A DNA stretch of 64,000 bases from DASXZH01 sp036502005 (GTDB lineage Bacteria > Armatimonadota > Fimbriimonadia > Fimbriimonadales > Fimbriimonadaceae), in the NCBI GenBank assembly GCA_036502005.1, contig DASXZH010000029.1, forward strand, positions 87,263 through 151,262, in the 5' to 3' direction. Numbering within the stretch: the first letter of the stretch is position 1; every line of letters starts with the position of its first letter. The notes under the pieces were generated by a model. That model was not told the DNA's origin and made no database searches. It worked only from the letters and a program-made list of their open reading frames with translations. Positions 8,582-16,754 of the stretch are shown piece by piece. Position numbers and translations under genes: made by a program.

Positions 8582-10128
8582 TTCGCTTTTCCCGCCTTTG
8601 GCTTAGGCTTTCCACCGGCCGGAATCGTGATTGGCACATTCAGCGTCGCAAACAGGTCCTGTCCATACTGATACTTGATCGAAACGGAATAGACGCCCGG
8701 CTTTAGATTAGGAGGCAACAAAATTGAATTGCGCAAGACCGAACCGGGCAAAATTCCACCACCGCCGATGACAGGAACTTGCAGGTTAGCTACGGGTGTC
8801 AATCCCTGCTCCAAGACCTGTGCAAATGGGATCGGCTTTAAGGACATGTTGCCGCTGTTGGCAATTTCAAACCCGATGAAGTAAGGATACTGGCCAATCT
8901 TCTTGATCTCGGTCTGCTTTAAATCCAGCTTGGGAATTCCGCCAGGTAAGCGAATGTTTCCGTAAATCTGCTCTGAAATCTCGTGGCTATCCTGCGATCC
9001 GGCCGAAACTCCAAACCATAGGTCTCCGGTCGCATCCTTCGAAGTGCTGATAGCGATACGGACAGAAGCCGTGCGGCCCGGATCGAGCTGAACTGTTTCC
9101 GGGTCTGCAGTGACTACCAGTGGCCCGATCGGCGGAGTCGTTCCGACATCGAAAGCGCCGTCCATTCCTTGACTCAGTGCCCGGACTTCGATCTTTACCG
9201 CCGTCGGTTTCGACGAGTTATTGATCACGTGTAGAACTGCGCTCCGCTCCCCACCCGCCGGCATTTGAACCAGGATCGAAGCGGGATCAAAGGTAATCGG
9301 TGAAAGCTCGTATGTTTCGTTTGCCGAAGCTTCGCTGATTCCTGTCTTGGTTACGTTGAACCTGGCCGCCATCGGGCTAAAGCTTCTTGTGCCTGCCTGC
9401 GGCTTGCTCGTGATTAAGTATTGTCCTTCTCCTAATTCGCCCACGGAGAAAACAAGATTACGTTTCGTCCCCGGATACAGGTTCCGGTCGAGGTCGTAAT
9501 AGGTTCCAATCACGCGGCCGGTTGCAGCCTGCCTTAGTTCGACAGTGGCCCCAATGACGGTAAAGCCTTCACTCGGGTTCTCAAAGGGAACTTCGATCTG
9601 TTCGACCTTATTATCCAACACCAGTTTTGGGGTTCCGAGCTTTAGCGAGGGCCGAGGCTGGCTCCCCACGAAAAGGATCACTGGGATTTGATATTCGGGA
9701 TTGATCGTGCTCGGATCGTTTTGAAAGTGCGGACTCACCCTCACCTCGCACCAATACACGCCGGGGCGTATGTGCGGGACTTTCATGGGCAAGTTCAACA
9801 GACCTTGATTGTTTGGGAGGACGATCTGATTCAGTTCAGGAGACGTAAACCAGTTAGAACAATCGTGGGCAGGCGTTCCGCCGAACTTCGGGTTATAAGT
9901 CCAATCGTCAAACTCAACAGGTTGAACCGAAAGCCGGATATTTAATGAATCCTGCTGCAGGTTCTGCACCTGCAATTGGAGCGTGGCTTTTTGGCCCGCA
10001 CCGACTTGGTTTCTGAACATCAGGGGCGATATCGTCATGCCACTGAGTCCTTGGGCACTCACGACAGCAGGCAGCGCCATTGAAAACAATGCCACAAGCA
10101 TGCATATAGGCCGCACACGGATATTCAC
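8578..10128 (-). CDS. Large periplasmic PapD/Ig-like multidomain protein
   Basis: The 516-residue product begins at a GTG with AAGGTG seven bases upstream and has a clear signal peptide (MLVALFSMALPAVVSAQG). The mature start, MTISPLMFRNQVGAGQKATL, followed by LQVQNLQQDSLNIRLSV, matches the first strand pattern of PapD-like chaperone and other Ig-like folds. Further Ig-like segments follow, including LVLDNKVEQIEVPFENPSEG, ILVQMPAGGERSAVLHVINN and LDPGRTASVRIAIS. The last ~10 residues are Lys/Pro-rich (GGKPKPKAGKAK). It lies between two small beta-rich secreted proteins and a secretin. A role as a periplasmic chaperone or carrier for them is inference from position and fold; no specific family was recognised. 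Confidence 0.7.
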   Translation of the reverse strand: MNIRVRPICMLVALFSMALPAVVSAQGLSGMTISPLMFRNQVGAGQKATLQLQVQNLQQDSLNIRLSVQPVEFDDWTYNPKFGGTPAHDCSNWFTSPELNQIVLPNNQGLLNLPMKVPHIRPGVYWCEVRVSPHFQNDPSTINPEYQIPVILFVGSQPRPSLKLGTPKLVLDNKVEQIEVPFENPSEGFTVIGATVELRQAATGRVIGTYYDLDRNLYPGTKRNLVFSVGELGEGQYLITSKPQAGTRSFSPMAARFNVTKTGISEASANETYELSPITFDPASILVQMPAGGERSAVLHVINNSSKPTAVKIEVRALSQGMDGAFDVGTTPPIGPLVVTADPETVQLDPGRTASVRIAISTSKDATGDLWFGVSAGSQDSHEISEQIYGNIRLPGGIPKLDLKQTEIKKIGQYPYFIGFEIANSGNMSLKPIPFAQVLEQGLTPVANLQVPVIGGGGILPGSVLRNSILLPPNLKPGVYSVSIKYQYGQDLFATLNVPITIPAGGKPKPKAGKAK

Positions 10129-10158
10129 TTTTGCACCTTGAACCCTGTTAAGAATACC

Positions 10159-10164
10159 AGTATA
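10159..10164 (-). promoter_or_regulatory. Candidate -10 box (TATACT) before the PapD-like gene
   Basis: TATACT on the minus strand lies 30 bases before the GTG at 10128, in the 57-base gap after the upstream gene. The -35 region is weak, so this is a possible internal promoter only. Confidence 0.25.
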
Positions 10165-10185
10165 AGCACTTCTTTACAATTACTC

Positions 10186-10788
10186 CTAGTTGATTGTTAG
10201 ATTGATAATTCCGGAAGCCGTGTATGTATTGGCTCCTTCGGCGTACTGAGTGAGGTTCAGAGTTCGGCTCAACCTTAGCACGACCTGCCCATTGGCGGGG
10301 ATCGCTCCCGCACTAAGGCTGAAACCCGAGTTATTAAACATGTTGTCCGTCCCGCCGACGGCGCCGGTTAGGGGAGCCCCGACTGATGCGGCCGTTCCTG
10401 CGTAAAGCTGCATCTCGTACGTGATGCTCCCGGCTGTATTGGCCTGCGCGCCACCAACGTAAAGGATAGTGAAGTTGGCAGCCAAAAAAGTTAGCGGCAG
10501 GTTTGTCGTGATATTGATGAGTTCATCTGAACGAGAACTGCTTGTAGAACCGATTCCGGAAATGGAGAACGTACCACCAAAATTTCCAATGACACTAACT
10601 TGTTCGCCCCCCATGCCTTGGGGGCGTTTTGAACCTATAATTATTGGGGCTTGAGCGTAGTGCTGCACCGGCCAAGCGGATGCTTGGCTGCTATTGAAAG
10701 TAAAAATGGATCGCTGCTGAGCAGGCACCAAAAGCAGAGCTAGGGGCCCTAGAATACTAAAAATTGCAACACTCGCCATTACGCTCAT
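10186..10788 (-). CDS. Small secreted beta-rich protein, paralogue 2 (spore-coat-U-like)
   Basis: I placed the start at the ATG at 10788 (MSVMASVAIFSILGPLALLL), because a longer in-frame ATG at 10842 lies inside the terminator hairpin of the upstream gene. The 200-residue product has a signal sequence, VIGNFGGTFSISGIG, and a C-terminal block LRLSRTLNLTQYAEGANTYT then ASGIINLTIN. That block matches paralogue 1 (LRLSRTLTLTQLAEGATTYT) almost residue for residue. The overall plan, a beta-sandwich ending in a G.Y.....I.LTIN strand, recalls spore coat U/fimbrial subunits, but similarity is structural impression only. It probably forms a surface structure with its paralogue. Confidence 0.7.
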   Translation of the reverse strand: MSVMASVAIFSILGPLALLLVPAQQRSIFTFNSSQASAWPVQHYAQAPIIIGSKRPQGMGGEQVSVIGNFGGTFSISGIGSTSSSRSDELINITTNLPLTFLAANFTILYVGGAQANTAGSITYEMQLYAGTAASVGAPLTGAVGGTDNMFNNSGFSLSAGAIPANGQVVLRLSRTLNLTQYAEGANTYTASGIINLTIN

Positions 10789-10820
10789 CTTAGAAGACTT
10801 GAGCGAACGTAGCTTGGACT

Positions 10821-10856
10821 CAAAAAAATAAGGGCCTGGCATAAAGCCAAGGCCCC
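10821..10856 (-). terminator. Rho-independent terminator after paralogue 1
   Basis: On the minus strand GGGGCCTTGGC and GCCAGGCCC form a stem with a TTTAT loop, followed directly by TTATTTTTTTG. It sits between the two paralogous genes and overlaps the in-frame ATG at 10842. Confidence 0.8.
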
Positions 10857-10881
10857 CATGTACCCTCCGGGTCGAGAAGCT

Positions 10882-11541
10882 TTAGTTGATCGCGAGAGCG
10901 ATCGTTCCAGAAGCAGTGTAGGTCGTAGCGCCTTCTGCAAGCTGGGTAAGCGTAAGAGTCCTTGACAGGCGGAGGGTCATTTTGCCGTCCGCAGCAAGGC
11001 TGCTCATTGTTGTCGCAATCGACTTTCCGTTAACGCCGGTGTCAGTTCCCGACTGAGTCGAGCCCACCTGAGATCCAGCAGGATACTCTGTGAAAACGGC
11101 CATGCCATAAAGAACCGAACCAGCCGTTGAAGCGGCCGCGCCACCGGTTTGAAGAACCGTGAACGCGCTGGTGCTAAATGTTAGAGGCCGGTTTGAGCGG
11201 ACTTCGCAATCGTTATCTCGCTCGATATCCGTGTTTGATCCCGGGCCGTTGATCGTAAATGTGCCGCCGAGGTTTCCGTTAAGATAAACGTAGGTCAGAA
11301 CATTGATCGTCGTATTGGCTGCAAAGCTCGCGCCCGTCGTCGATGCGCCGGTAACGGAGTTTGAAGTCGATGTGCCGGCAGTACCGGCGGAATAAACGGT
11401 CGAGTTGTTGACTTCAAACGTCGATAGACCGTTCGTAGCCTGTGTACCATCATATGTGAATACACGAGTTGTTAAGTTGGCTTGGCCAAATGCGGCTGAA
11501 GCCAGCACCGCCATCCCTGCAATTCCTAAAAGCTTTTTCAT
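10882..11541 (-). CDS. Small secreted beta-rich protein, paralogue 1 (spore-coat-U-like)
   Basis: The 219-residue protein has a short signal peptide (MKKLLGIAGMAVLASAAFGQ) and a Ser/Thr/Asn/Gly-rich mature part typical of surface beta-sandwich subunits. Diagnostic segments shared with paralogue 2 are LGGTFTINGPG, SNRPLTFSTSAFTVLQTGGA and the C-terminal block ending ASGTIALAIN. AAAGGTGG lies upstream of the ATG as ribosome binding site. A strong terminator follows the gene, so it can be transcribed to high level independently of the genes behind it, as expected for a major structural subunit. It is likely the main product of this locus; function inferred, not shown. Confidence 0.75.
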   Translation of the reverse strand: MKKLLGIAGMAVLASAAFGQANLTTRVFTYDGTQATNGLSTFEVNNSTVYSAGTAGTSTSNSVTGASTTGASFAANTTINVLTYVYLNGNLGGTFTINGPGSNTDIERDNDCEVRSNRPLTFSTSAFTVLQTGGAAASTAGSVLYGMAVFTEYPAGSQVGSTQSGTDTGVNGKSIATTMSSLAADGKMTLRLSRTLTLTQLAEGATTYTASGTIALAIN

Positions 11542-11617
11542 CCTAGATTTCCCACCTTTCTTTGCTTTCCCAAGAAGAGTTATCGGAGGATGAATTTTGG
11601 AAACTTAGGCTTTTTGT

Positions 11618-12856
11618 TCATTTATAACTATTGGTTTTAACAGGATTTTGTCGATCCACTGCACGTTGAAGCTGGGAAACGACTCGATCTAGTACTGAAT
11701 CCATGCTGAAATCTTCAGATCTTGCAAGTCCGCGGGCCGCCATTTCGAGTCTCTTTTCCTTTTGTATGAGAAGATTTTCTAGTACATTTGCCAGCTCGGA
11801 AAAACTGCCAGGCTGAAACGTTTCAGCGCAACTATATCCGTCGATAATGTCATGTATCGATGGCACGTCAGTGGCGACCAGGGCTGCCCCTGAGGCCAGG
11901 GCTTCAATGTTGATGCGCCCGAAGCCTTCCGGCTCTACCGTAGGATTGATACAAATACTCGCTTGACCCAGGCGGGCGATAACTTCTGTTTTGGGCAACT
12001 GGCCCCTGAACGTGACTCGGTTGAGCACTTGATCGGCAAGCGAGCTTAGTTGGTCTAGATACGATTCTTCACCGCCCCCAATGATCTCTAAGTTCCAGGG
12101 TAACCCTGGGTGCGAACCATTTAAAATCTTTGCCGCTTCCAACACAGTGTGGATTCCACGCGCTTTGGTCAGTCGGCTAGCTACGAGAATGAGGGGAGGA
12201 TTCTTCTTTTCGCCCATTTGTGGTTCAAAATCGAGGGCGCGTGGCACAACTTGGCTGACCCTTGGCCTAATTCCGGCTTTGACGAATTCTTCTTGAACAA
12301 AGCCACTGGTAAAAAGCATGCGCGAGAAGTCGAGGTTCCTTTCAATAGCATGCCACTTGCGGCCAACGGTCCCAAATGCAGCCCGGTAGACCGCCGTTTG
12401 GTTCGGCAAGTTGAAATGAACCGGGATAGCAACATCGCCGACGCTCCAAACTATTGGGATGCCGTTATCGGTAAACAGTTGGGCGGTGCCAAGCCCCACC
12501 GAAAGCAGGCCAAATATGAGGGCCACATCATACTTCTCTTGCTTTACAAGGGGCAGTAAAATCTCGTAGTTGTCGGCCGCGATGTTGATCTTTTGGCCAA
12601 TAGCATTAAATGACTGGAGCTTAGTTTCCGCTTTCGACGGCAAAGTGGCCTGCTTGAGGATACGTTGGACCCTTTTGCTTTCTTGTTTTGAGCCCTTGTA
12701 GGAAGGGCGCCACTCAGCGCAAACCCAGTGGACTTCGTGGCCACGCGATTCCAGTCCTTTGCCCAATTCCCATGCGCTAAGCTCCATTCCGCCCTCGCTA
12801 TCGGGCGGAAGCATATCGTTAACGACAAGGATCTTTAACGGACGGTTACCGTGCAT
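11618..12856 (-). CDS. GT4-family glycosyltransferase
   Basis: The 412-residue protein has the GT-B layout. The N-terminal half starts KILVVNDMLPPDSEGGMELS with a glycine-rich loop for the acceptor side. The C-terminal half has ILVASRLTKARGIHTVLEAA and the donor-binding EPEGFGRINIEALASGAALV (the E-x7-E motif), usual for retaining GT4 enzymes using nucleotide sugars. No membrane segment. It overlaps the preceding glycosyltransferase gene by 22 bases and is the last of three, so it belongs to a polysaccharide or surface-glycan operon. The sugar and acceptor cannot be told from sequence. Confidence 0.88.
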   Translation of the reverse strand: MHGNRPLKILVVNDMLPPDSEGGMELSAWELGKGLESRGHEVHWVCAEWRPSYKGSKQESKRVQRILKQATLPSKAETKLQSFNAIGQKINIAADNYEILLPLVKQEKYDVALIFGLLSVGLGTAQLFTDNGIPIVWSVGDVAIPVHFNLPNQTAVYRAAFGTVGRKWHAIERNLDFSRMLFTSGFVQEEFVKAGIRPRVSQVVPRALDFEPQMGEKKNPPLILVASRLTKARGIHTVLEAAKILNGSHPGLPWNLEIIGGGEESYLDQLSSLADQVLNRVTFRGQLPKTEVIARLGQASICINPTVEPEGFGRINIEALASGAALVATDVPSIHDIIDGYSCAETFQPGSFSELANVLENLLIQKEKRLEMAARGLARSEDFSMDSVLDRVVSQLQRAVDRQNPVKTNSYK

Positions 12857-13950
12857 TTCTTATTCACCAATTCTTGCCAAAGTTTTTGATGCGCCTCGAT
12901 CACGGAGTCGGGCCCGAACGTTTGTTTAAGCTGCGCTTGTTTTTGTGTATTGGGAGGTTCCTTCAAAACCTTCAAAATGTTGATTGAGCAGGCTTCAAAA
13001 TCGCCCGGATTAAACCAGCCAAAGGAGTCGAATCCACCATAGAAGTCACGGAAAACGCCAATGTCGCTAGCCACGCAGGGCAACTCATTCGCGGCAGCCT
13101 GCAATAGAGTGATGCCAAAAGACTCATAGAGGGATGTCTGTACGAAGACATCGGATGCCGAATACACTCTCGAAACATCTTGCAGGTAACCCAACCTCTG
13201 GACTGGCGCCCCTTTTTCCTTTATGAGTTGGTCGCAAGCTTCCGCCAGGCTCCCGTCCCCAGCCATGATGCCCAGCAGATTCGGATTCTCTCGTGCAGCA
13301 AGGGCTGCCGCTTTGATAAAGGTGAAAGGGTCCTTGTCTTCATCCAGCCTGCTGCAATATAAGGCTATTTCGGCATCTTCCGGCAGGTTTAGTTCTTTGC
13401 GCGCGTGACGCTTATCCCACTTTCGCAGAAAACCCACGATGTTGTGGATTGGGCGCACTTTGCCGCTGAACGGCGTCATTTCTCGCCATTCTCTGGCCTT
13501 GGCTTCCGAGGGCACAACAATCGCATCGAACCAAACAGGAGAAAGAAATCGGCTTATCTTGCTGGTTAACCCACCGTAGGTGATGTCCTTTAGCGGCAAC
13601 GGCCCATGGGCGGTAAAGATTAGGGGCAGATCGCCGGCGGCGCGTCTTATAGGTTGAATATCGGTTCTCTTAGGCACCGTTCGCCCGTGGTGAACGTGCA
13701 GCACGTCGTAATAGCTTCGGCTAAGCTTAATTTCTTCCCATACGTTCCCCGCATCTTTGATGAGAAACAGATCTCGATTGAAAACGAATCCAACCGCTTC
13801 TGCTTTGGCCTTAAAAATCTCCGGATGGGCATAGGCATAAGCGGCTATCGTGATGTGCGCATGCCGGCTTTTCAGTTCCGAAGCGAGTGCAATCAAGGCG
13901 GAGGCATCGCCACCCTCACCCGCGCCCCAAAACAGAAAGAGAACTTTCAT
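12835..13950 (-). CDS. GT4-family glycosyltransferase
   Basis: This 371-residue protein starts MKVLFLFWGAGEGGDASALI, with the GEGGDA loop typical of GT4 N-terminal domains, and has VLHVHHGRTVP and FTAHGPLPLKD further on. The C-terminal domain carries IALYCSRLDEDKDPFTFIKA, the GDGSLAEAC turn, and the donor motif LYESFGITLLQAAANELPCV. The enzyme is expected to be cytosolic or peripheral and to add a sugar during surface glycan synthesis. It lies between a GT2 gene (9-base gap) and a second GT4 gene (overlap). Specificity unknown. Confidence 0.88.
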   Translation of the reverse strand: MKVLFLFWGAGEGGDASALIALASELKSRHAHITIAAYAYAHPEIFKAKAEAVGFVFNRDLFLIKDAGNVWEEIKLSRSYYDVLHVHHGRTVPKRTDIQPIRRAAGDLPLIFTAHGPLPLKDITYGGLTSKISRFLSPVWFDAIVVPSEAKAREWREMTPFSGKVRPIHNIVGFLRKWDKRHARKELNLPEDAEIALYCSRLDEDKDPFTFIKAAALAARENPNLLGIMAGDGSLAEACDQLIKEKGAPVQRLGYLQDVSRVYSASDVFVQTSLYESFGITLLQAAANELPCVASDIGVFRDFYGGFDSFGWFNPGDFEACSINILKVLKEPPNTQKQAQLKQTFGPDSVIEAHQKLWQELVNKKCTVTVR

Positions 13951-13959
13951 GGCGAAGGC

Positions 13960-14916
13960 TTAAACCCCCGTGCCGCTCTTCAGCGCAAGTTCCTTATCCA
14001 GCAACGGCCCCTTGCCCAACTTGTAAAGCACACGGTTGTAGGTGGCTCGAGCCGACCAAAAAACGAAATACGGAATGGACGATGGCCGTTTAGCTAAAAA
14101 CTGCAAGAGTCTTGATGGGCCACGTTTGCCGCTTTCCTTTAGAAGGCGTGTGAACACACCGGCGCAGGAGGTGAGCATCATCACTTTGGAATGCCACCAA
14201 TATTCGAGTCTGCTAATGGGCGCCAGCTTGCGGTTTTTGCGGATCACTTTACGGACGTGGTCGTAGTTGTGAGTGTAATCGCGGCTTAAGGAGCCGGGCA
14301 CTTCTCTATACAGAATGCGAACATTCGGATCACAGAGGCATTTATATTTGGCGAGGATCCTAAGGCAGAGATCGTAATCTTCGACCGCCCTCAAGCTGGC
14401 ATCGAAGTTGTTAAGCTCGTCCATGATCGCTTTTGGGATCATCCAGCCGCTGATGGGCCCGGGAAGCCTGTGCATGGCATCGATGTAGCTTACGCCGTAC
14501 TCGTAGCTTGGCTTCATATCAACCGCTTGTGGCATCACATTGCCCTGTTCATCGATGTAAGCGGTTTTGCTGGTAACCAAGCCAACGTTGGGCTCACTGT
14601 GGAGCAAATCTATTTTTGAGCTGATGCTATCGGGAAGGAGAACATCGTCGGAATCGAGGATGACGATGATTTCGCCGGTCGCATGGCTGAGGCCAGTATT
14701 CCGCGCGGCCGCGCAACCCGCGTTCTCTTGCGTTATGATCTTGATTCGGTTCTTGTATGAGGCCAGAATTTGGGCCGTTTCATCTTTGGAGCCATCGTCC
14801 ACGGCGATGACTTCGATGGTGTCGTAATCCTGAACGAGCGCGCTATCGAGAGAGGCCCGAAGGTAGGGCGCTGCGTTGTAGCACGTGATAATTATGGAGA
14901 CCTTCGGATGCGCCAT
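13960..14916 (-). CDS. GT2-family glycosyltransferase
   Basis: The 318-residue protein is a GT-A fold family 2 transferase. It has VSIIITCYNAAPYLRASLDS at the N-terminus, VIAVDDGSKDET for nucleotide binding, the metal-binding ILDSDDVLLPDS (DxD-like), and an ED-containing acceptor segment LRAVEDYDLCLRIL. The C-terminal part is basic and amphipathic (SRLLQFLAKRPSS), which suggests peripheral membrane attachment. It is the first gene of the three-gene glycosyltransferase operon, preceded by a 340-base untranslated region with a nested inverted repeat. Confidence 0.88.
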   Translation of the reverse strand: MAHPKVSIIITCYNAAPYLRASLDSALVQDYDTIEVIAVDDGSKDETAQILASYKNRIKIITQENAGCAAARNTGLSHATGEIIVILDSDDVLLPDSISSKIDLLHSEPNVGLVTSKTAYIDEQGNVMPQAVDMKPSYEYGVSYIDAMHRLPGPISGWMIPKAIMDELNNFDASLRAVEDYDLCLRILAKYKCLCDPNVRILYREVPGSLSRDYTHNYDHVRKVIRKNRKLAPISRLEYWWHSKVMMLTSCAGVFTRLLKESGKRGPSRLLQFLAKRPSSIPYFVFWSARATYNRVLYKLGKGPLLDKELALKSGTGV

Positions 14917-15254
14917 GATGCCCAGTTGAATTTTCGGCAGAAACGGAGCTTTGCGAGAGGCGGATTAGGCTGGGAGATATAAGGGGATTGTTGATTTTTG
15001 CTTTCCGAGAGCCAATTACAGATACGCGGTCTAGAAGCTAAGTTGCAGACTTCCAATCGGTTCAGATAGCGAAGCGTTGTAATCCCGAAACGAGGCGGAG
15101 CCGAAGTGAGGAACGGGGCCCTTCGTTTATGCGTCCCTGCAAATCGGCAAATCGAGCCCATGTCACTTGTGACGATGCGAAAATTTGTCGATTTGCCGTA
15201 CCAAGCGGCCAAAATTTCCTCTCTCGCGGACTTCTGCGTCTTTGGGGATAAAGC
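14917..15254. other. Intergenic region with nested inverted repeat
   Basis: No supportable gene is present between the glycosyltransferase operon start and the TPR gene stop. The notable content is CGGCAAATCGA (15145-15155) and TCGATTTGCCG (15188-15198), a perfect 11-base inverted pair, enclosing a second palindrome GTCACTTGTGAC. A minus-strand hairpin here would lie about 230 bases before the GT2 start codon and could be an operator, a leader structure or the end of the TPR transcript. No U-run follows, so it is not a standard terminator. Confidence 0.5.
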
Positions 15255-16055
15255 CTATTCTGCCGCTGCTTCTTCAGTTGGCGTAGGCGACAGTTCGTAA
15301 TACTTCTTCGCCGTTTCCTCGGAAAGCTCTTTTTGCCCGACCTGATCGTAGCACCGGCTTAAACTCGCGTAAATATCCGGTTCATCGGACCCATTGGTCA
15401 AGGCCTGCTGCAAAGTGTCAATCGATTCCTGGTAGCGCTCCAGCCGTTCTAGCGTGAAGCCAAGGCGTTCGGCGTCGTAAGCGCTTTCCGGTTCGCTGGC
15501 AAGGGAACGTGTATAGGCATCGGCCGCTTCTTCGTAGCGCTCCAGATCGTAAAGGCAATCTCCAAGCAGGGTCTCCGAATCGTGGTCTTTGCCATTTTCT
15601 AGAGCTTGGTGGCAAAACGGGATTGCTTCAGCAGGACGTTCCTGCTGGTAGAAAGCAAGGGCCAAGTTATAGAGATCGATCGTTTCTTTAGGTTCGGAAA
15701 GCAGCAAACCGTGCATCAAAAACGCCTCTGCAAGTTCAAACTTTTCCCCAGTTAATAGTTCTGTTCCCAAGGCTAAAAATGCTTCGGGCTTGTCTGGCAT
15801 GAACTTCACCGCCGACTCATATGCCTTGATCGCCTCCTCCGATTGATTTTCATTGGAATACACGTCTCCAAGGGCAAGAAAAATCTGAGGGTTTTTTGGC
15901 TCGGTCGCCTGGGCCATGAGCAGCAATTTTACAGCAGCTACGGGGTTTGCCCCCATGGTGGCTTGAGCTTTGGCAATTGTTTCTTGAATCTGAGCGGGTG
16001 GGATTGCGGTGGTCTGGGCTAGGACATCCTGAAGCTTGTCGAAGAAGGAAGGCAT
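15255..16055 (-). CDS. Cytosolic TPR-repeat protein
   Basis: The 266-residue protein consists of about six tetratricopeptide repeats, for example PQIFLALGDVYSNENQSEEA, AFLALGTELLTGEKFELAEA, DLYNLALAFYQQERPAEAI and IYASLSRCYDQVGQKELSEE. There is no signal peptide or membrane segment, and the C-terminus is acidic/alanine-rich. It starts 16 bases after the stop of the A-type Fe-S carrier gene and is probably cotranscribed with it. TPR proteins are scaffolds; a link to Fe-S assembly is suggested only by position. Confidence 0.85.
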   Translation of the reverse strand: MPSFFDKLQDVLAQTTAIPPAQIQETIAKAQATMGANPVAAVKLLLMAQATEPKNPQIFLALGDVYSNENQSEEAIKAYESAVKFMPDKPEAFLALGTELLTGEKFELAEAFLMHGLLLSEPKETIDLYNLALAFYQQERPAEAIPFCHQALENGKDHDSETLLGDCLYDLERYEEAADAYTRSLASEPESAYDAERLGFTLERLERYQESIDTLQQALTNGSDEPDIYASLSRCYDQVGQKELSEETAKKYYELSPTPTEEAAAE

Positions 16056-16071
16056 TTGGCTACTTTAGCAT

Positions 16072-16422
16072 CTAACTGGCTTTCTTCGGCATAAAGCTGG
16101 TGCCGCAACCGCAAGTTCTGCCAGCATTTGGGTTTTGGAACTGAAAGCCGCCGCCGATTAGGTTGCCCGTGTACTCCAAGGCAGCGCCCTGTAGAAAGGT
16201 GGCTGACTTGGGATCGCAAACAATCTTGATACCATCGACTTCCGTTTCTAGGTCGTTTTCACGTTGGTTTGTATCTGCCTTGATCACATATTCGAGGCCC
16301 GAACAGCCTCCGCCCTTTACGCCTATGCGCAGGAATTGATCCGGCTTCGGGTCTCGAGCGAAGATCTTTTTAACCTGGGCGACGGCTTTTTCACTAACGA
16401 TGACTGGGAATTCTACGCTCAT
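16072..16422 (-). CDS. A-type iron-sulfur carrier (ErpA/IscA/SufA family)
   Basis: The 116-residue protein has the family's three ligand cysteines: GGGCSGLEY near residue 40 and the C-terminal TCGCGTSF. Other typical parts are FLRIGVKGGGCSG, DGIKIVCDPKSATFLQGA and YTGNLIGGGFQFQNPNA. A-type proteins bind and pass [2Fe-2S]/[4Fe-4S] clusters to client enzymes in the cytosol. It lies downstream of the SUF operon on the same strand, separated by a 330-base region with an inverted repeat element, so it may have its own promoter. Confidence 0.93.
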   Translation of the reverse strand: MSVEFPVIVSEKAVAQVKKIFARDPKPDQFLRIGVKGGGCSGLEYVIKADTNQRENDLETEVDGIKIVCDPKSATFLQGAALEYTGNLIGGGFQFQNPNAGRTCGCGTSFMPKKAS

Positions 16423-16754
16423 TACTGTGTTGGGACCTTACCTTCTTTTCAAATGTGTCTACGAGTAGATATTGTCGCACCTCACCTTGGTTAGATACAT
16501 CGTAAAATTTCGCGGTGAATTGTTTCACACAGAGACGCAGAGAGCACAGAGTTTTTTGGGGGGTATGGCCCCTTATATCCTTGAATGCTTGGCTTTCGCA
16601 AATCGATGCTGGGCGGTTTCAGCAATCCACTCCTGCAAAAGACAAACGTTATTTATTCAGCGAGGACCCTAAGCTTAAACAAAAAAGCCTCTGTGCCCTT
16701 TGCGTCTCTGTGTGAAACAATCTCCGGTTCTCGGCAGGCCACTCACTCAAAAAA
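16423..16754. other. Intergenic region between A-type carrier and rrf2 genes
   Basis: No gene is supportable. The region is dominated by the inverted repeat listed at 16520-16720. The segment from 16423 to 16519 should contain the promoter for the A-type carrier gene, but I could not identify a convincing -35/-10 pair. Confidence 0.5.
16520..16720. repeat. Inverted-repeat element with CACAGAGACGCAGAG arms
   Basis: The left arm (16520-16551) is TTGTTTCACACAGAGACGCA plus GAGAGCACAGAG; the right arm (16689-16720) is its inverted copy with only three or so mismatches. The arms enclose 137 bases with no ORF. The arms are themselves degenerate runs of CAGAGA-like units. A poly-T tract follows the left arm and a poly-A precedes the right arm. 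It could be a non-autonomous mobile element or a slippage-derived hairpin. Confidence 0.75.
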
